The notes under the pieces were generated by a model. It did no database searches and was not told the DNA's origin. It worked only from the letters and a program-made list of their open reading frames with translations. A program made the translations under genes and the position numbers. A stretch of 64,000 bases of DNA. Origin: Rhodospirillales bacterium 24-66-33. GTDB lineage: Bacteria; Pseudomonadota; Alphaproteobacteria; Reyranellales; Reyranellaceae. The DNA is taken from positions 1 through 64,000 of the forward strand of contig NCHQ01000016.1 in NCBI GenBank assembly GCA_002281855.1, given 5' to 3'. Below are positions 15,232 through 26,894 of the stretch, one piece after another. Position 1 is the stretch's first letter, and each line of letters starts with the position of its first letter.

Positions 15232-16637
15232 TTGCGGCGGCGGACCTCGCGTCGTCTTACGAACTCGTCGTCATCGGCGGAGGGCCGGCCGGTCTCGCTG
15301 CCGCGACGCTCGCCGCGCGGGCCGGCGTCGCGACAGTGCTGTTCGACGAGAACCCCGGCATCGGCGGCCAGATCTACCGCGCCATCACGTCCACGCCGGT
15401 TAGCGACCGCGCGATCCTGGGCAAGGATTACTGGGACGGCGCCGTCCTGGCCGACGAGGCGAAGGCCAGCGGCGCGCTGATCGCGAACGGCGCCACCGTG
15501 TGGAGCCTCGACCGGCAGCGTCTCGTCGGCGTGTCGATCGGCGGCAAGGCGCGCGTGATCGAGGCCGGGCGCGTCATCATCGCCACCGGCTCGCAGGAGC
15601 GGCCTTTCCCGATTCCCGGCTGGACCCTGCCGGGCGTCATGACCGCCGGGGCCGCCCAGACCGCGCTGAAGGCGCAGGGCCTCGTCGTGGAGGGCCGGAC
15701 CGTCCTGGCGGGCAGCGGGCCGCTGCTGTGGTTGTTGGCGGCGCAGACGCTGCGCGCGGGCGGCAGGATCGCCGCGATCCTCGACACCACACCGCGGCGC
15801 AACTGGCTGCAGGCGATGTTCCATCTGCCCGACTTCGCCTTGTCGCCGTACTTCGCCAAGGGGCTGGCACTGTTGCGCGAGGTCCGGGCCAAGGTGCCGG
15901 TGCATCGTGTCGGTACGATCGAGGCCGTCGGCACGGACCGGGTGCGCGAGGTCGTCTTCTCCGGTGCCGGCGGCACGCGACGCCTGCCGGTCGACCTACT
16001 GCTGCTGCACCAGGGCGTCGTGCCCAACGTCAACCTCGCCAATGCGGCGGGCGTGGCGCATGTCTGGAACGATCGGCAGATCTGCTTCGTGCCGGTGCTG
16101 GACGCCGATTTTGGCAGCTCGGTGCCGGGCATTGCCGTGGCCGGAGATGGGGCGGGCATTGCGGGCGGCACCGCTGCCGCCGAACGCGGCCGCATCGCTG
16201 CGATCGCCGCGGTGCGCGCGCTTAGGCCTGATTCAGTAGTGCCGGATACCCAGGCGATCCGCCAGCGCCTGCAGCGCGAGGAGATGGGGCGCGCCTTCCT
16301 CGACTGGCTGAACCGGCCGGCCGATTCGTTCCGCCTGCCCGTGGGCGACACGATCGCGTGCCGCTGCGAGGAGGTCACCGCCCAGCAGGTGCGCGAAACG
16401 GCCCAGATGGGCTGCGAAGGCCCGAACCAGATGAAGGCCTTCCTGCGCTGCGGCATGGGACCCTGCCAGGGCAGGCTGTGCGGCCTCACCGTCACCGAAC
16501 TGATCGCGGCCGAGCGCAAGACCAGTCCCGACGAGGTCGGCTACTACCGCCTGCGCCCGCCCGTGAAGCCGATCACCCTGGCCGAACTCGCCTCGCTGCC
16601 GATCAGCGAGGTCGAACGCAAGGCGGTGGAGCGCTAG
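15228..16637 (+). CDS. NAD(P)/FAD-dependent oxidoreductase with C-terminal BFD-like 2Fe-2S domain (HcnB/OoxA-like)
   Basis: The 469-residue protein starts with a Rossmann motif, VVIGGGPAGLAAATLAARAG (about 13-32), and has a second dinucleotide segment (TVLAGSGPLLWLLAAQ, about 160). Near residue 378 the cysteines CRCEEVT...RCGMGPCQGRLCG form a BFD-like 2Fe-2S site. This is the alpha-type subunit of hydrogen cyanide synthase, opine oxidase and hydroxyproline dehydrogenase systems. It probably takes electrons from the small Fe-S subunit and passes them to quinone or another acceptor. ATGA overlap with the previous gene sets the start. Confidence 0.9.
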   Translation: MIAAADLASSYELVVIGGGPAGLAAATLAARAGVATVLFDENPGIGGQIYRAITSTPVSDRAILGKDYWDGAVLADEAKASGALIANGATVWSLDRQRLVGVSIGGKARVIEAGRVIIATGSQERPFPIPGWTLPGVMTAGAAQTALKAQGLVVEGRTVLAGSGPLLWLLAAQTLRAGGRIAAILDTTPRRNWLQAMFHLPDFALSPYFAKGLALLREVRAKVPVHRVGTIEAVGTDRVREVVFSGAGGTRRLPVDLLLLHQGVVPNVNLANAAGVAHVWNDRQICFVPVLDADFGSSVPGIAVAGDGAGIAGGTAAAERGRIAAIAAVRALRPDSVVPDTQAIRQRLQREEMGRAFLDWLNRPADSFRLPVGDTIACRCEEVTAQQVRETAQMGCEGPNQMKAFLRCGMGPCQGRLCGLTVTELIAAERKTSPDEVGYYRLRPPVKPITLAELASLPISEVERKAVER

Positions 16638-16698
16638 CGTGGCCCGCAGAGCGCACGGTGCAGAATCTGTTGCCGGCGATGCACGAGGCGAGGGACCC

Positions 16699-17634
16699 TT
16701 AGCTCATGGGCCGCCAGTCGTAGCCCAGCCTGGGGAAGTGCACTGCGACCTGGCCCGCTTCGTCGTTCTCGTGCAGCAGCGCGATCTCGTCGGCGTCGAT
16801 GAAAAGCACCTCGCCCTCGATCCAGTCCCTGGCATTGTCTGCGGCACGCACACGGGCGCGTTGGCCGGGCAGGGGATCGCCTTCCTGCGGCTGCGAGGGG
16901 CGCGGTGTTGCCGGCGTCGCGGCGCGGGCTTCCGCCAGGGCCTCGTCGGCGTCGATGTTCGTTCGGTCTCCGTGGCCGATCGCTTCCATGCGGTCGCGCC
17001 AGGCGAGCAGGCGCGGATAGGGGGTCAGGACTTCGCGACAATCGATGTGGCGGCCGCGGAAGAACCAGACGACGTGATAGGTGGCGAAGTCGGCGATGCA
17101 GGGCAGGTCCCCCAGCAGGTAGGGCCTGCCGTCCGCCAGCATGTCGGCGATCCACTTCACCTGCGGCCGCACGAGCTGGAGATTTCGATAGGCGGCCTTG
17201 CGCACGGCCTCGATCGACGGGATCGGCAGCCCGTGCAGTTTCGCACGATCGGCGTGCAGCCCTTCGGGCATGTGGTCGGCGTTGATGCCCGAGACGTAGA
17301 GCGCGGTCGGCCGCATGAACTGCTGCTCGGCCCACCAGGCGATGGCGTCGGCCGTGCCCGAGGTGTTGGGCGGATAGAAGGTCGGCTGCGGCACGCGCCG
17401 CTCCAGCTCGCGCGCGATCAGCTTGGTGTCGCACCAGACGTCGGCGCCGTCCTGCAGCACGGGCGTGCGGCGATAGCCGCCGGTCAGCGGCGTCAGCTTG
17501 GGCTTGGGCTCGATCGGCGGGATCTCGACGGCCCGCCAGGCCAGGCCCTTGAAGCCCATCATCAGGCGGCCCTTCTCGGCGAAATTCGAGAAGTCGTACT
17601 GGTGGAGGATCAGGGATGTCGGGAGAGGATTCAC
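16699..17634 (-). CDS. Glutathione S-transferase family protein with C-terminal extension
   Basis: The 311-residue protein opens with the thioredoxin-like GST fold (LILHQYDFSNFAEKGR, then GGYRRTPVLQDG and DTKLIARELE), followed by the all-helical domain with ADMLADGRPYLLGDLPCIADF. About 80 extra residues after the GST core end in a beta-rich tail (WIEGEVLFIDADEIALL), so the protein is longer than the 200-230 residues usual for the family. The start is GTG at 17634, which overlaps the stop of the dioxygenase gene as GTGA. Co-transcription with a PhyH and an IPNS-like gene suggests a catabolic role. Confidence 0.8.
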   Translation of the reverse strand: MNPLPTSLILHQYDFSNFAEKGRLMMGFKGLAWRAVEIPPIEPKPKLTPLTGGYRRTPVLQDGADVWCDTKLIARELERRVPQPTFYPPNTSGTADAIAWWAEQQFMRPTALYVSGINADHMPEGLHADRAKLHGLPIPSIEAVRKAAYRNLQLVRPQVKWIADMLADGRPYLLGDLPCIADFATYHVVWFFRGRHIDCREVLTPYPRLLAWRDRMEAIGHGDRTNIDADEALAEARAATPATPRPSQPQEGDPLPGQRARVRAADNARDWIEGEVLFIDADEIALLHENDEAGQVAVHFPRLGYDWRPMS

Positions 17635-18428
17635 GCCGCCTTCAGGACGCCGTCGTCCGCCTCGAGGGGAAGGGGATTCCAGTTGCGCGACACGACCCAA
17701 TCCGGCCGCGGGTTCTCGCCGAGCTGCGGCCTGTTGGCCACCGTGTTGCAGGAGACGTAGATGTGCCAGCGATCCTCGGCCGAGAGATTGTGGCCGGAGG
17801 CGTGCAGCACGTTGCAGTGGAACAGCACGCAGGTGCCGGCCCGGCCGGTGACGGCGACGGGCTCGGGCGAACTCTTCAGGATCTCGATCATGCGCTGCTT
17901 CGGCATCGCCCAGAACTTGTAGGAGGTCGATTCGTCGTAGACCGGCTCGATGCGGCCCAGTTTGTGGCTGCCGGGGATCAGGTAGAGGGCGCCGCCCATC
18001 TCGGTCGTGTCGGTCATCATCAGGTTGAAGGTCGCCATGTCGGGCCGCCGGCAGCCATCGCGCATCCACGAACCGTAATCCTGGTGCCACTGCCAGACCG
18101 TGCCCTCGATGGCGGGCTTGGTGTTGATCTTGGTGTGATAGACGTAGACGCCGTCATCCTTCAGCACCTGCTGCACCGGCCGCAGCAGGCGCGGCGTGCG
18201 GACCAGCGCGTGGAAAGGCTTCGACCGGGTCGGGCCATCGTCCTCGTGGACACGGAAGATGGTGCGGACGCCGCCGGTGTGCTCGCGCACGACCTCCTCG
18301 CTGTCGATGCCGGACAGCCGGGCGACCTCGCGGCGCAGCACCGCGACTTCGCTGCGGTCGAACAGGTCGGGGAACACGAGGAAACCGTCGCGATCGAACT
18401 GCTCGATCTGCTGGTCCGTCAACTCCAT
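17631..18428 (-). CDS. Phytanoyl-CoA dioxygenase (PhyH) family protein
   Basis: The 265-residue protein begins LTDQQIEQFDRDGFLVF, the standard PhyH opening. It has the iron ligands H-x-D in WHQDYGSW and a distal His in LHASGHN, with an Arg in DRWHIYV that may bind 2-oxoglutarate. These enzymes hydroxylate acyl-CoAs or small acids with Fe(II) and 2-oxoglutarate. ATG at 18428 is chosen over the Met 15 bases upstream because GGAGG lies 7 bases before it. It sits between an IPNS-like gene and a GST gene in one direction. Confidence 0.88.
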   Translation of the reverse strand: MELTDQQIEQFDRDGFLVFPDLFDRSEVAVLRREVARLSGIDSEEVVREHTGGVRTIFRVHEDDGPTRSKPFHALVRTPRLLRPVQQVLKDDGVYVYHTKINTKPAIEGTVWQWHQDYGSWMRDGCRRPDMATFNLMMTDTTEMGGALYLIPGSHKLGRIEPVYDESTSYKFWAMPKQRMIEILKSSPEPVAVTGRAGTCVLFHCNVLHASGHNLSAEDRWHIYVSCNTVANRPQLGENPRPDWVVSRNWNPLPLEADDGVLKAA

Positions 18429-18508
18429 GACGCGGCCTCCCATGTTGCTCTTCGGCGTTTGGCCGACGCTAACCCAAGGGTCCGGCGCGGAGTAGGGCTT
18501 TGTGCGCC

Positions 18509-19513
18509 TCAGGCGGCGGTGACGATGGGTGCCGCCGTGCGGGCGAAGCGGGCGTTGCGATAGGCGGCGACGGTCACCGGCGGATATTTCGCCGGACGAT
18601 CCGCCGTGGCGCAGCCCGGCAGGCATTCGATCATCGCATCGTAGGCCGGCGCCACGAAGTAGGCGATGGACAGGCGCCGGGCGCCGCCGCCCGAGCGGGG
18701 ATTGGCCACGCGATGCAGGGTCGACCGGAAGCGGTCGTTCGACCAGCGCATCAGGAGGTCGCCGATATTGACGATGAACCCATCCTCGACAGGCGGCGCC
18801 TCGTGCCACTTGCCGTCGAGGTCGCGCACTTCAAGGCCGCCGTCGGCGGATTCGTTCTTGAGGATCGTCAACATGCCGAGATCGGTATGCTCGCCGGCGC
18901 GCAGCTGTCCCGGTTGGGGGAGCTGGCGCTGGGCGGGATAGTTGAGCGCCCGCAGCATGCTGCAATGGCGAGCGAGAGCGTTGGCGAACCAGTCCTCCGG
19001 CAGGCTGAGCGACAGGGCGAAGATGCGGCTGATCGTGTCCTGCAGGCCCTCCATCGCCGACCAGTAGGTGCGCCAGGCGGCTTCGAAACCGGGAACGTCC
19101 GAGGGCCAGAGGTTGGCGGCGTAGTTCGGGTAGGCGCCGGGTGCGTCGTGGTACCAGGGATCGTCCGCGGGCACGTCGAGGGGTCCGATGGCGAACACCT
19201 CCTTGTAGTCGGGCGGGGTCTCGTTGCCGGCCAGCCGCGCCAGGGTTTCCGTGCCCTCGGCGTGATAGGCGCGGTTCTGCTCGGGCCGGGGGCGCGCGAC
19301 CGCCATCTTCTGGGGCGGCGGCCGGTCGAAGAAGTCCCGCGAGACCGCGCGCATCGCCTCGATCGTCCCGTCCGGCACCCGGTGTCCGACGATGGCGAAG
19401 AAGCCGATCGACTCGCAGGCGATACGAACCTGATCGGCGACCGCACGGCGGCCGGACGGGCCGCCGTCGAACCAGGGCCCGAGATCGATGATGGGAAAGG
19501 CAGGGCTTGTCAT
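18509..19513 (-). CDS. Isopenicillin N synthase-like Fe(II) oxygenase (Arg-x-Ser type)
   Basis: The 334-residue protein has the non-haem dioxygenase N-terminal domain (FPIIDLGPWFDGG, CESIGFFAIVGHRV) and the catalytic barrel with HTD in AGEHTDLGMLTIL, the distal His in STLHRVANP and Arg-Leu-Ser in RRLSIAYF. Arg-x-Ser is the usual carboxylate-binding pair of the family. It differs in this from the three other IPNS-like proteins in the window. Substrate is unknown; true penicillin synthesis is very unlikely because no peptide synthetase is nearby. GAGG lies before the ATG. Confidence 0.88.
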   Translation of the reverse strand: MTSPAFPIIDLGPWFDGGPSGRRAVADQVRIACESIGFFAIVGHRVPDGTIEAMRAVSRDFFDRPPPQKMAVARPRPEQNRAYHAEGTETLARLAGNETPPDYKEVFAIGPLDVPADDPWYHDAPGAYPNYAANLWPSDVPGFEAAWRTYWSAMEGLQDTISRIFALSLSLPEDWFANALARHCSMLRALNYPAQRQLPQPGQLRAGEHTDLGMLTILKNESADGGLEVRDLDGKWHEAPPVEDGFIVNIGDLLMRWSNDRFRSTLHRVANPRSGGGARRLSIAYFVAPAYDAMIECLPGCATADRPAKYPPVTVAAYRNARFARTAAPIVTAA

Positions 19514-19670
19514 GCGGGACCTCGTCCGTTTCCCCCGACGGGCAGCAAGCGGCATGCCAGCCGCGAGAGGATGCGGACGCGGGGCGGAATGCGGCTCTGG
19601 CCGGAGTCGCGAAAGCCGGTCAAAATGTTGCAAATGAATGGCAGCTGCCGACGGATCGAGGAGTGAGACG

Positions 19671-20840
19671 ATGGACGGCGTGGTGAACATCGATGATCTG
19701 CGCAAGCTCGCGAAGAAGCGGCTGCCCAAGATCGCCTACGACTTCATCGAGGGCGGCACCGACGACGAGGTCGGCCTCGTTACCAACGAGCAGGCCTTCC
19801 GCAAGGCGCGCATCGTGCCGCGCTACCTCGTCGACGTCTCGGTGCGCGACCAGTCCACCACCCTGTTCGGCCGCACCTATTCCAGCCCCATCGGCATCGC
19901 CCCCACGGGCCTCGCCGGCCTGTTCCGCCACGGCGCCGACCTGATGCTGGCCGAGGCGGCGCGCGACGCCAACGTGCCGTTCATCATGTCGGGCTCCAGC
20001 ACCGGCTCGATCGAGGATCTCGGCAGGCTGGCGCCGGATCATGGCTGGTACCAGCTCTATTCCGCCAAGGACCAGGCCGTCTCGGAGGACATGATCAAGC
20101 GCTCTGCCGATGCCGGCCTGCGCACCCTGGTCTTCACCGTCGACGTGCCCGAGGGTTCCAACCGCGAGCGCAACACGCGCAACGGCTGGTCGCGTCCGCT
20201 CAAGCTCACCTGGAAGACCAAGTTCGAGGCGCTGCTGCATCCGGCCTGGATGATGCAGTGGTTCCGCCACGGCACGCCCTATTTCGACAACTGGGCAAAG
20301 TATGCCGGTCCCGATGCGACGGCCGACAAGGTGGCCGACATGGTCGCCTACCAGAACCGCGCGCCCATGACGTGGAAGCATGTCGAGCGCTTCCGCGAAC
20401 TGTGGAAGGGCAACTTCGTCCTGAAGGGGATCATGCACCCCGACGATGCGATCCGCGCCCAGTCGATGGGCGTCGACGGCGTCATGGTCTCCAACCATGG
20501 CGCCCGTCAGCTCGATCTGGCGCCGTCGCCGCTCGAGGTGCTGCCGGCGATCCGCGACGCGGTCGGCGACAAGATGACGGTGATGTTCGACGGTGGCGTG
20601 CGGCGCGGCCTCGACGCCATCATCGCGCTTTGCATGGGCGCCAAGTTCGTGTTCGTCGGCCGGCCGACGCTCTACGGCGTTACGGCCGGCGGCGTGGTGG
20701 GCGCGGCCAAGGCGCTGGAGATCTTCCGGCGCGAGGTCGACATCAGCATGGCCCAGATCGGCGCCACCCGGATCGCCGATCTCGGCCCGCAGTTCATGAT
20801 GTGGCAGGACGAGGAGGATCTGCGCCGCAACCGGCGCTGA
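19671..20840 (+). CDS. FMN-dependent alpha-hydroxy-acid oxidising protein
   Basis: The 389-residue protein has the lactate/glycolate/mandelate oxidase fold: PKIAYDFIEGG near the N-terminus, SGSSTGSIEDL, DVPEGSNRERN, and the signature SNHGARQLDLAPS (about 275-287) with the catalytic His and the substrate-binding Arg. Members oxidise 2-hydroxyacids to 2-keto acids, passing electrons to oxygen or the respiratory chain. The long loop before the signature may attach it to the membrane. The start is ATG at 19671 with GAGGAG about 7 bases upstream. It is divergent from the IPNS-like gene. Confidence 0.9.
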   Translation: MDGVVNIDDLRKLAKKRLPKIAYDFIEGGTDDEVGLVTNEQAFRKARIVPRYLVDVSVRDQSTTLFGRTYSSPIGIAPTGLAGLFRHGADLMLAEAARDANVPFIMSGSSTGSIEDLGRLAPDHGWYQLYSAKDQAVSEDMIKRSADAGLRTLVFTVDVPEGSNRERNTRNGWSRPLKLTWKTKFEALLHPAWMMQWFRHGTPYFDNWAKYAGPDATADKVADMVAYQNRAPMTWKHVERFRELWKGNFVLKGIMHPDDAIRAQSMGVDGVMVSNHGARQLDLAPSPLEVLPAIRDAVGDKMTVMFDGGVRRGLDAIIALCMGAKFVFVGRPTLYGVTAGGVVGAAKALEIFRREVDISMAQIGATRIADLGPQFMMWQDEEDLRRNRR

Positions 20841-20926
20841 TCGCCCTATACTCAAGGTCAGTTGCGCTTCGGCGCGAGGTCGCGCTTTCTCGCCAGACCG
20901 GGTTTCGTTCTGGTGAGGGAGTCCAG

Positions 20927-21721
20927 ATGCTGTCTGCTTTCGCTTCGTCGTCGCCGATCCTGGCCGGCGCCCTCGCCAGCCTATGCGCGGGCCTGGCGAC
21001 TGCGCTCGGCGCGCTCCCGATCCTGTTCATCCGAAAGCCCTCCGCGCAGGCGCAGGACGTCATGCTGGGATTCGCAGCCGGCGTGATGCTGGCGGCCTCG
21101 TTCTTCTCGCTGATCATTCCCGGCATCGACGTGGCGCAGGAGCAGGGCGCCACCAAGCTCGGTGCGGTCACCCTGGTGATCGCCGGCATCCTGCTCGGGG
21201 CCGCCAGTCTCTGGCTGGTGCATCGCTACCTGCCGCACGAGCATTTCATCATGGGCCGCCAGGGACCCGACGCGCCGCGCTTCCGGCGCATCTGGCTGTT
21301 CGTCATCGCCATCACCCTGCACAACTTCCCCGAGGGGCTGGCGGTCGGCGTGGGCTTCGGCGGCGACGATCTCGGCAAGGCGGTGGCCCTGGCGATCGGC
21401 ATCGGCTTGCAGAACATGCCGGAGGGGCTGGCCGTCGCCGTCGCACTGCTGAGCCTCGACTACAGCAAGGGGCAGGCCTTCCTGGTGGCGCTGCTGACCG
21501 GCCTGGTCGAACCGATCGGCGGCCTGCTGGGCGCCGGCGCCGTCACCGTGGCGCAATCGCTGCTGCCCTGGGGGCTGGCCTACGCCGGCGGCGCCATGAT
21601 CTTCGTCATCAGCGACGAGATCATTCCCGAAACCCACCGCCGCGGCTTCGAGACTCACGGCACGGTCGGCCTGATGATCGGGCTCGTGGTTATGATGTTC
21701 CTCGACGTCATGCTGGGGTGA
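20927..21721 (+). CDS. ZIP family metal transporter
   Basis: The 264-residue membrane protein has eight hydrophobic segments and the two family metal motifs, HNFPEG in segment IV and QNMPEG in segment V, which bind zinc or other divalent metals. A short loop with HRYLPHEHF between segments III and IV is histidine-rich. It imports divalent metal into the cytoplasm, resembling the ZupT/GufA type. The 86-base gap after the oxidase gene has GAGGGAG before the ATG. It ends 14 bases inside a convergent gene. Confidence 0.9.
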   Translation: MLSAFASSSPILAGALASLCAGLATALGALPILFIRKPSAQAQDVMLGFAAGVMLAASFFSLIIPGIDVAQEQGATKLGAVTLVIAGILLGAASLWLVHRYLPHEHFIMGRQGPDAPRFRRIWLFVIAITLHNFPEGLAVGVGFGGDDLGKAVALAIGIGLQNMPEGLAVAVALLSLDYSKGQAFLVALLTGLVEPIGGLLGAGAVTVAQSLLPWGLAYAGGAMIFVISDEIIPETHRRGFETHGTVGLMIGLVVMMFLDVMLG

Positions 21722-22178
21722 CAGTGCCGACGTCGGGCAGGAGAAAATTCGGGACTCGGTCAGGCCGATAGCGTCGTGGACGATTTTGTCGGAAGGCAAG
21801 GCGTTCTTCGGACAGGAGCGGAAACAGCGGCACGATGTACGAGTTGAATTGGAAGCTTGATGACCAGATACCCAGGAGGACCCAGCCGATAAAGTCGAGG
21901 CATTTCAATCCGCCGCGGAACCTGATGCGGCGCCGGATCGGCACGAGGCGCTGGTGCAATAGCTGCACGAAATCACGATAAAGGTACCGGCCCGCCATAT
22001 TGCTCGAAAGCAGAATGGTTTGCCGATCGCTAAGCCGTAGTTCGCAGAAGAAGATGGTGGAGATGTCACCGCGCGAGATGTAGTTGCTGCGCTCCGACTC
22101 TTCACAAAAAAGCCGGACCCCACGGATCCGGCTGAAGGGCATGACGGCCGATCGGCCGCCCTCGTTCACGAAGCACAA
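21708..22178 (-). CDS. Hypothetical protein with one membrane helix and a C-terminal NRPRRYRPDR motif; start uncertain
   Basis: The frame reads as a small protein with a beta-rich N-terminal half (GGRSAVMPFSRIRGVRLF), a possible membrane helix (CLDFIGWVLLGIWS) and a C-terminal motif NRPRRYRPDRVPNFLLPD that I associate with short uncharacterised alphaproteobacterial proteins. The first usual start is TTG at 22178. Coding-looking sequence (LRHPFLTNEPGGDVDIEI) continues in frame to a stop at 22248, with only CTG (22244) as a possible earlier start. The true start is therefore either CTG or lost. It overlaps the ZIP gene by 14 bases, tail to tail. Confidence 0.55.
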   Translation of the reverse strand: MCFVNEGGRSAVMPFSRIRGVRLFCEESERSNYISRGDISTIFFCELRLSDRQTILLSSNMAGRYLYRDFVQLLHQRLVPIRRRIRFRGGLKCLDFIGWVLLGIWSSSFQFNSYIVPLFPLLSEERLAFRQNRPRRYRPDRVPNFLLPDVGTVTPA

Positions 22179-22255
22179 GCCGTCGGCGGTGATCTCGATA
22201 TCGACATCACCGCCGGGCTCGTTCGTCAGGAACGGATGGCGCAGGGCCTAACCGC

Positions 22256-23446
<1,191 letters not shown>

Positions 23447-23472
23447 TTGAGCTTCCTTCCAGATAGAACCTT

Positions 23473-23537
23473 GGTGTCGCTGTCCCCCTCCGCCCTTCGG
23501 GCACCTCCCCCGTCAGACGGGGGAGGCAGGGAGGGGG
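23473..23537. repeat. Dispersed palindromic element, copy 1
   Basis: An inner stem, CCTCCCCCGT (23504-23513) with ACGGGGGAGG (23517-23526), closes a 3-base CAG loop. Outer arms rich in CCCCCTCC and GGAGGGGG extend the fold on both sides. The same inner hairpin, with CAA as the loop, recurs at 26851-26873. The element lies between two genes that should be co-transcribed, so it may affect mRNA processing or relative expression. Confidence 0.75.
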
Positions 23538-23555
23538 TGAGCCACAGTCGTTGAA

Positions 23556-25649
<2,094 letters not shown>

Positions 25650-25830
25650 GGACGTTCTTCCCTGAATTGAGACCCGTAACGGACGGGTGGTCTTAGCAAG
25701 CTCTGGCTGCCCCGCCCAGCGGCCTTGCGTTTCGCCTTGCGGAGATAGGTGCAGTTACACAGCCTAGTTCCTGACAAAGTCAGCCGCTATGCATCGCTCC
25801 CTAAAAACGAAACTGGGAGGCTATGAAAAA

Positions 25831-26835
25831 ATGAACAAAGCAACGACCACCCGTCGCGGCCTGTTGCGGGCCGGTGCCGGCGCCAGCCTGATCGTCGCCG
25901 CTCCGTCGATCGTGCGTGCACAAGGTGCGGCATGGCCCAACAAGCCGATCACCATCGTCGTCAACTTTCCCGCGGGCGGCCTCACCGACGGCATTGCCCG
26001 CGCTTTCGGCCAGTCCGTCAGCCAGGCCACGGGGCAGCAGGTCATCGTCGATAACAAGCCCGGCGCAAGCGGCAACATCGGGGCCGCCCAGGTGGCCCGT
26101 GCGCCGGCGGATGGCTACACGTTCCTGCACTCGGTCTCGAGCACGCTCATCCAGAACCGGGTGATGTTCAAGACGCTGGGCTTCGATCCCGACAAGGACT
26201 TCACGATCGTGTCCGGCACGTCCTCGGGCGTGCTGCCCGTCGTCGTGCACAAGTCGCTGCCGGCCGAGGTCAAGGATCTCAAGTCGTTCATCGCATATGC
26301 CAAGAACAACAAGGTGAACTTCGGCTCATGGGCGCTGGGCTCCTCGGCGCATATTTTTGCCCAGACTCTGAACGAGAAGTACGGGCTCACCATGGAGGTC
26401 GTCACCTACAAGGGCGAGGCGCCGATGTGGCAGGACATGGGCGCGGGCCAGCTGCAGGCCGCCATGGGCAGTCCGCAGGCGATGAACGCGCTGATCGTGA
26501 AGGGCGACGTCCGCGGCATCGCGGCACCGTCGAAGGTGCGGGCGCGCGCGCTTCCCGACGTGCCGACCTCGCAGGAGCAGGGCTTCACCGACGATGCCTT
26601 CACCGTGTCGGGCTGGCTGGCGCTGGCGGCGCCTGCGGCCACGCCGAAGGACGTCGTCAAGAGGATGTCCGACCTCTGGGTCGCGGCGGCCGATTCCGAG
26701 CCGGGCAAGAAGATGATGGACAGCTTCGCCCTCGTGGAGAAGCCGATGCCCCACGAGGAAGTCATGGCGGATTATGAGCGTCTGAAGAAGACGCTCATTC
26801 CGCGCATCGTCGCGCTCGGCATCCAGCCGGTCTAG
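25831..26835 (+). CDS. Bug family solute-binding protein (tripartite tricarboxylate transporter receptor)
   Basis: The 334-residue protein begins with a twin-arginine signal (TTRRGLLRAGAGASL, cut near residue 30) and continues WPNKPITIVVNFPAGG, the hallmark of Bug periplasmic receptors. DNKPGASGNIGA follows at about 80. These bind carboxylates or aromatic acids with high affinity, and many exist as orphans without TctA/TctB membrane genes, as here. The ATG at 25831 follows GGGAGG; an out-of-frame ATG lies 8 bases earlier. Nearby amidase and enolase-superfamily genes suggest an amide or sugar-acid substrate. Confidence 0.9.
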   Translation: MNKATTTRRGLLRAGAGASLIVAAPSIVRAQGAAWPNKPITIVVNFPAGGLTDGIARAFGQSVSQATGQQVIVDNKPGASGNIGAAQVARAPADGYTFLHSVSSTLIQNRVMFKTLGFDPDKDFTIVSGTSSGVLPVVVHKSLPAEVKDLKSFIAYAKNNKVNFGSWALGSSAHIFAQTLNEKYGLTMEVVTYKGEAPMWQDMGAGQLQAAMGSPQAMNALIVKGDVRGIAAPSKVRARALPDVPTSQEQGFTDDAFTVSGWLALAAPAATPKDVVKRMSDLWVAAADSEPGKKMMDSFALVEKPMPHEEVMADYERLKKTLIPRIVALGIQPV

Positions 26836-26850
26836 CGGTCAGAAAGCTTT

Positions 26851-26873
26851 CCTCCCCCGTCAAACGGGGGAGG
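26851..26873. repeat. Dispersed palindromic element, copy 2 (terminator-like)
   Basis: A 10-bp perfect stem, CCTCCCCCGT with ACGGGGGAGG, closes a CAA loop. It is identical in both arms to the hairpin at 23504-23526. It lies between two convergent genes, where it could act as a terminator in both directions. Confidence 0.7.
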
Positions 26874-26894
26874 CGAGAATGAGGGCCGCGGACC

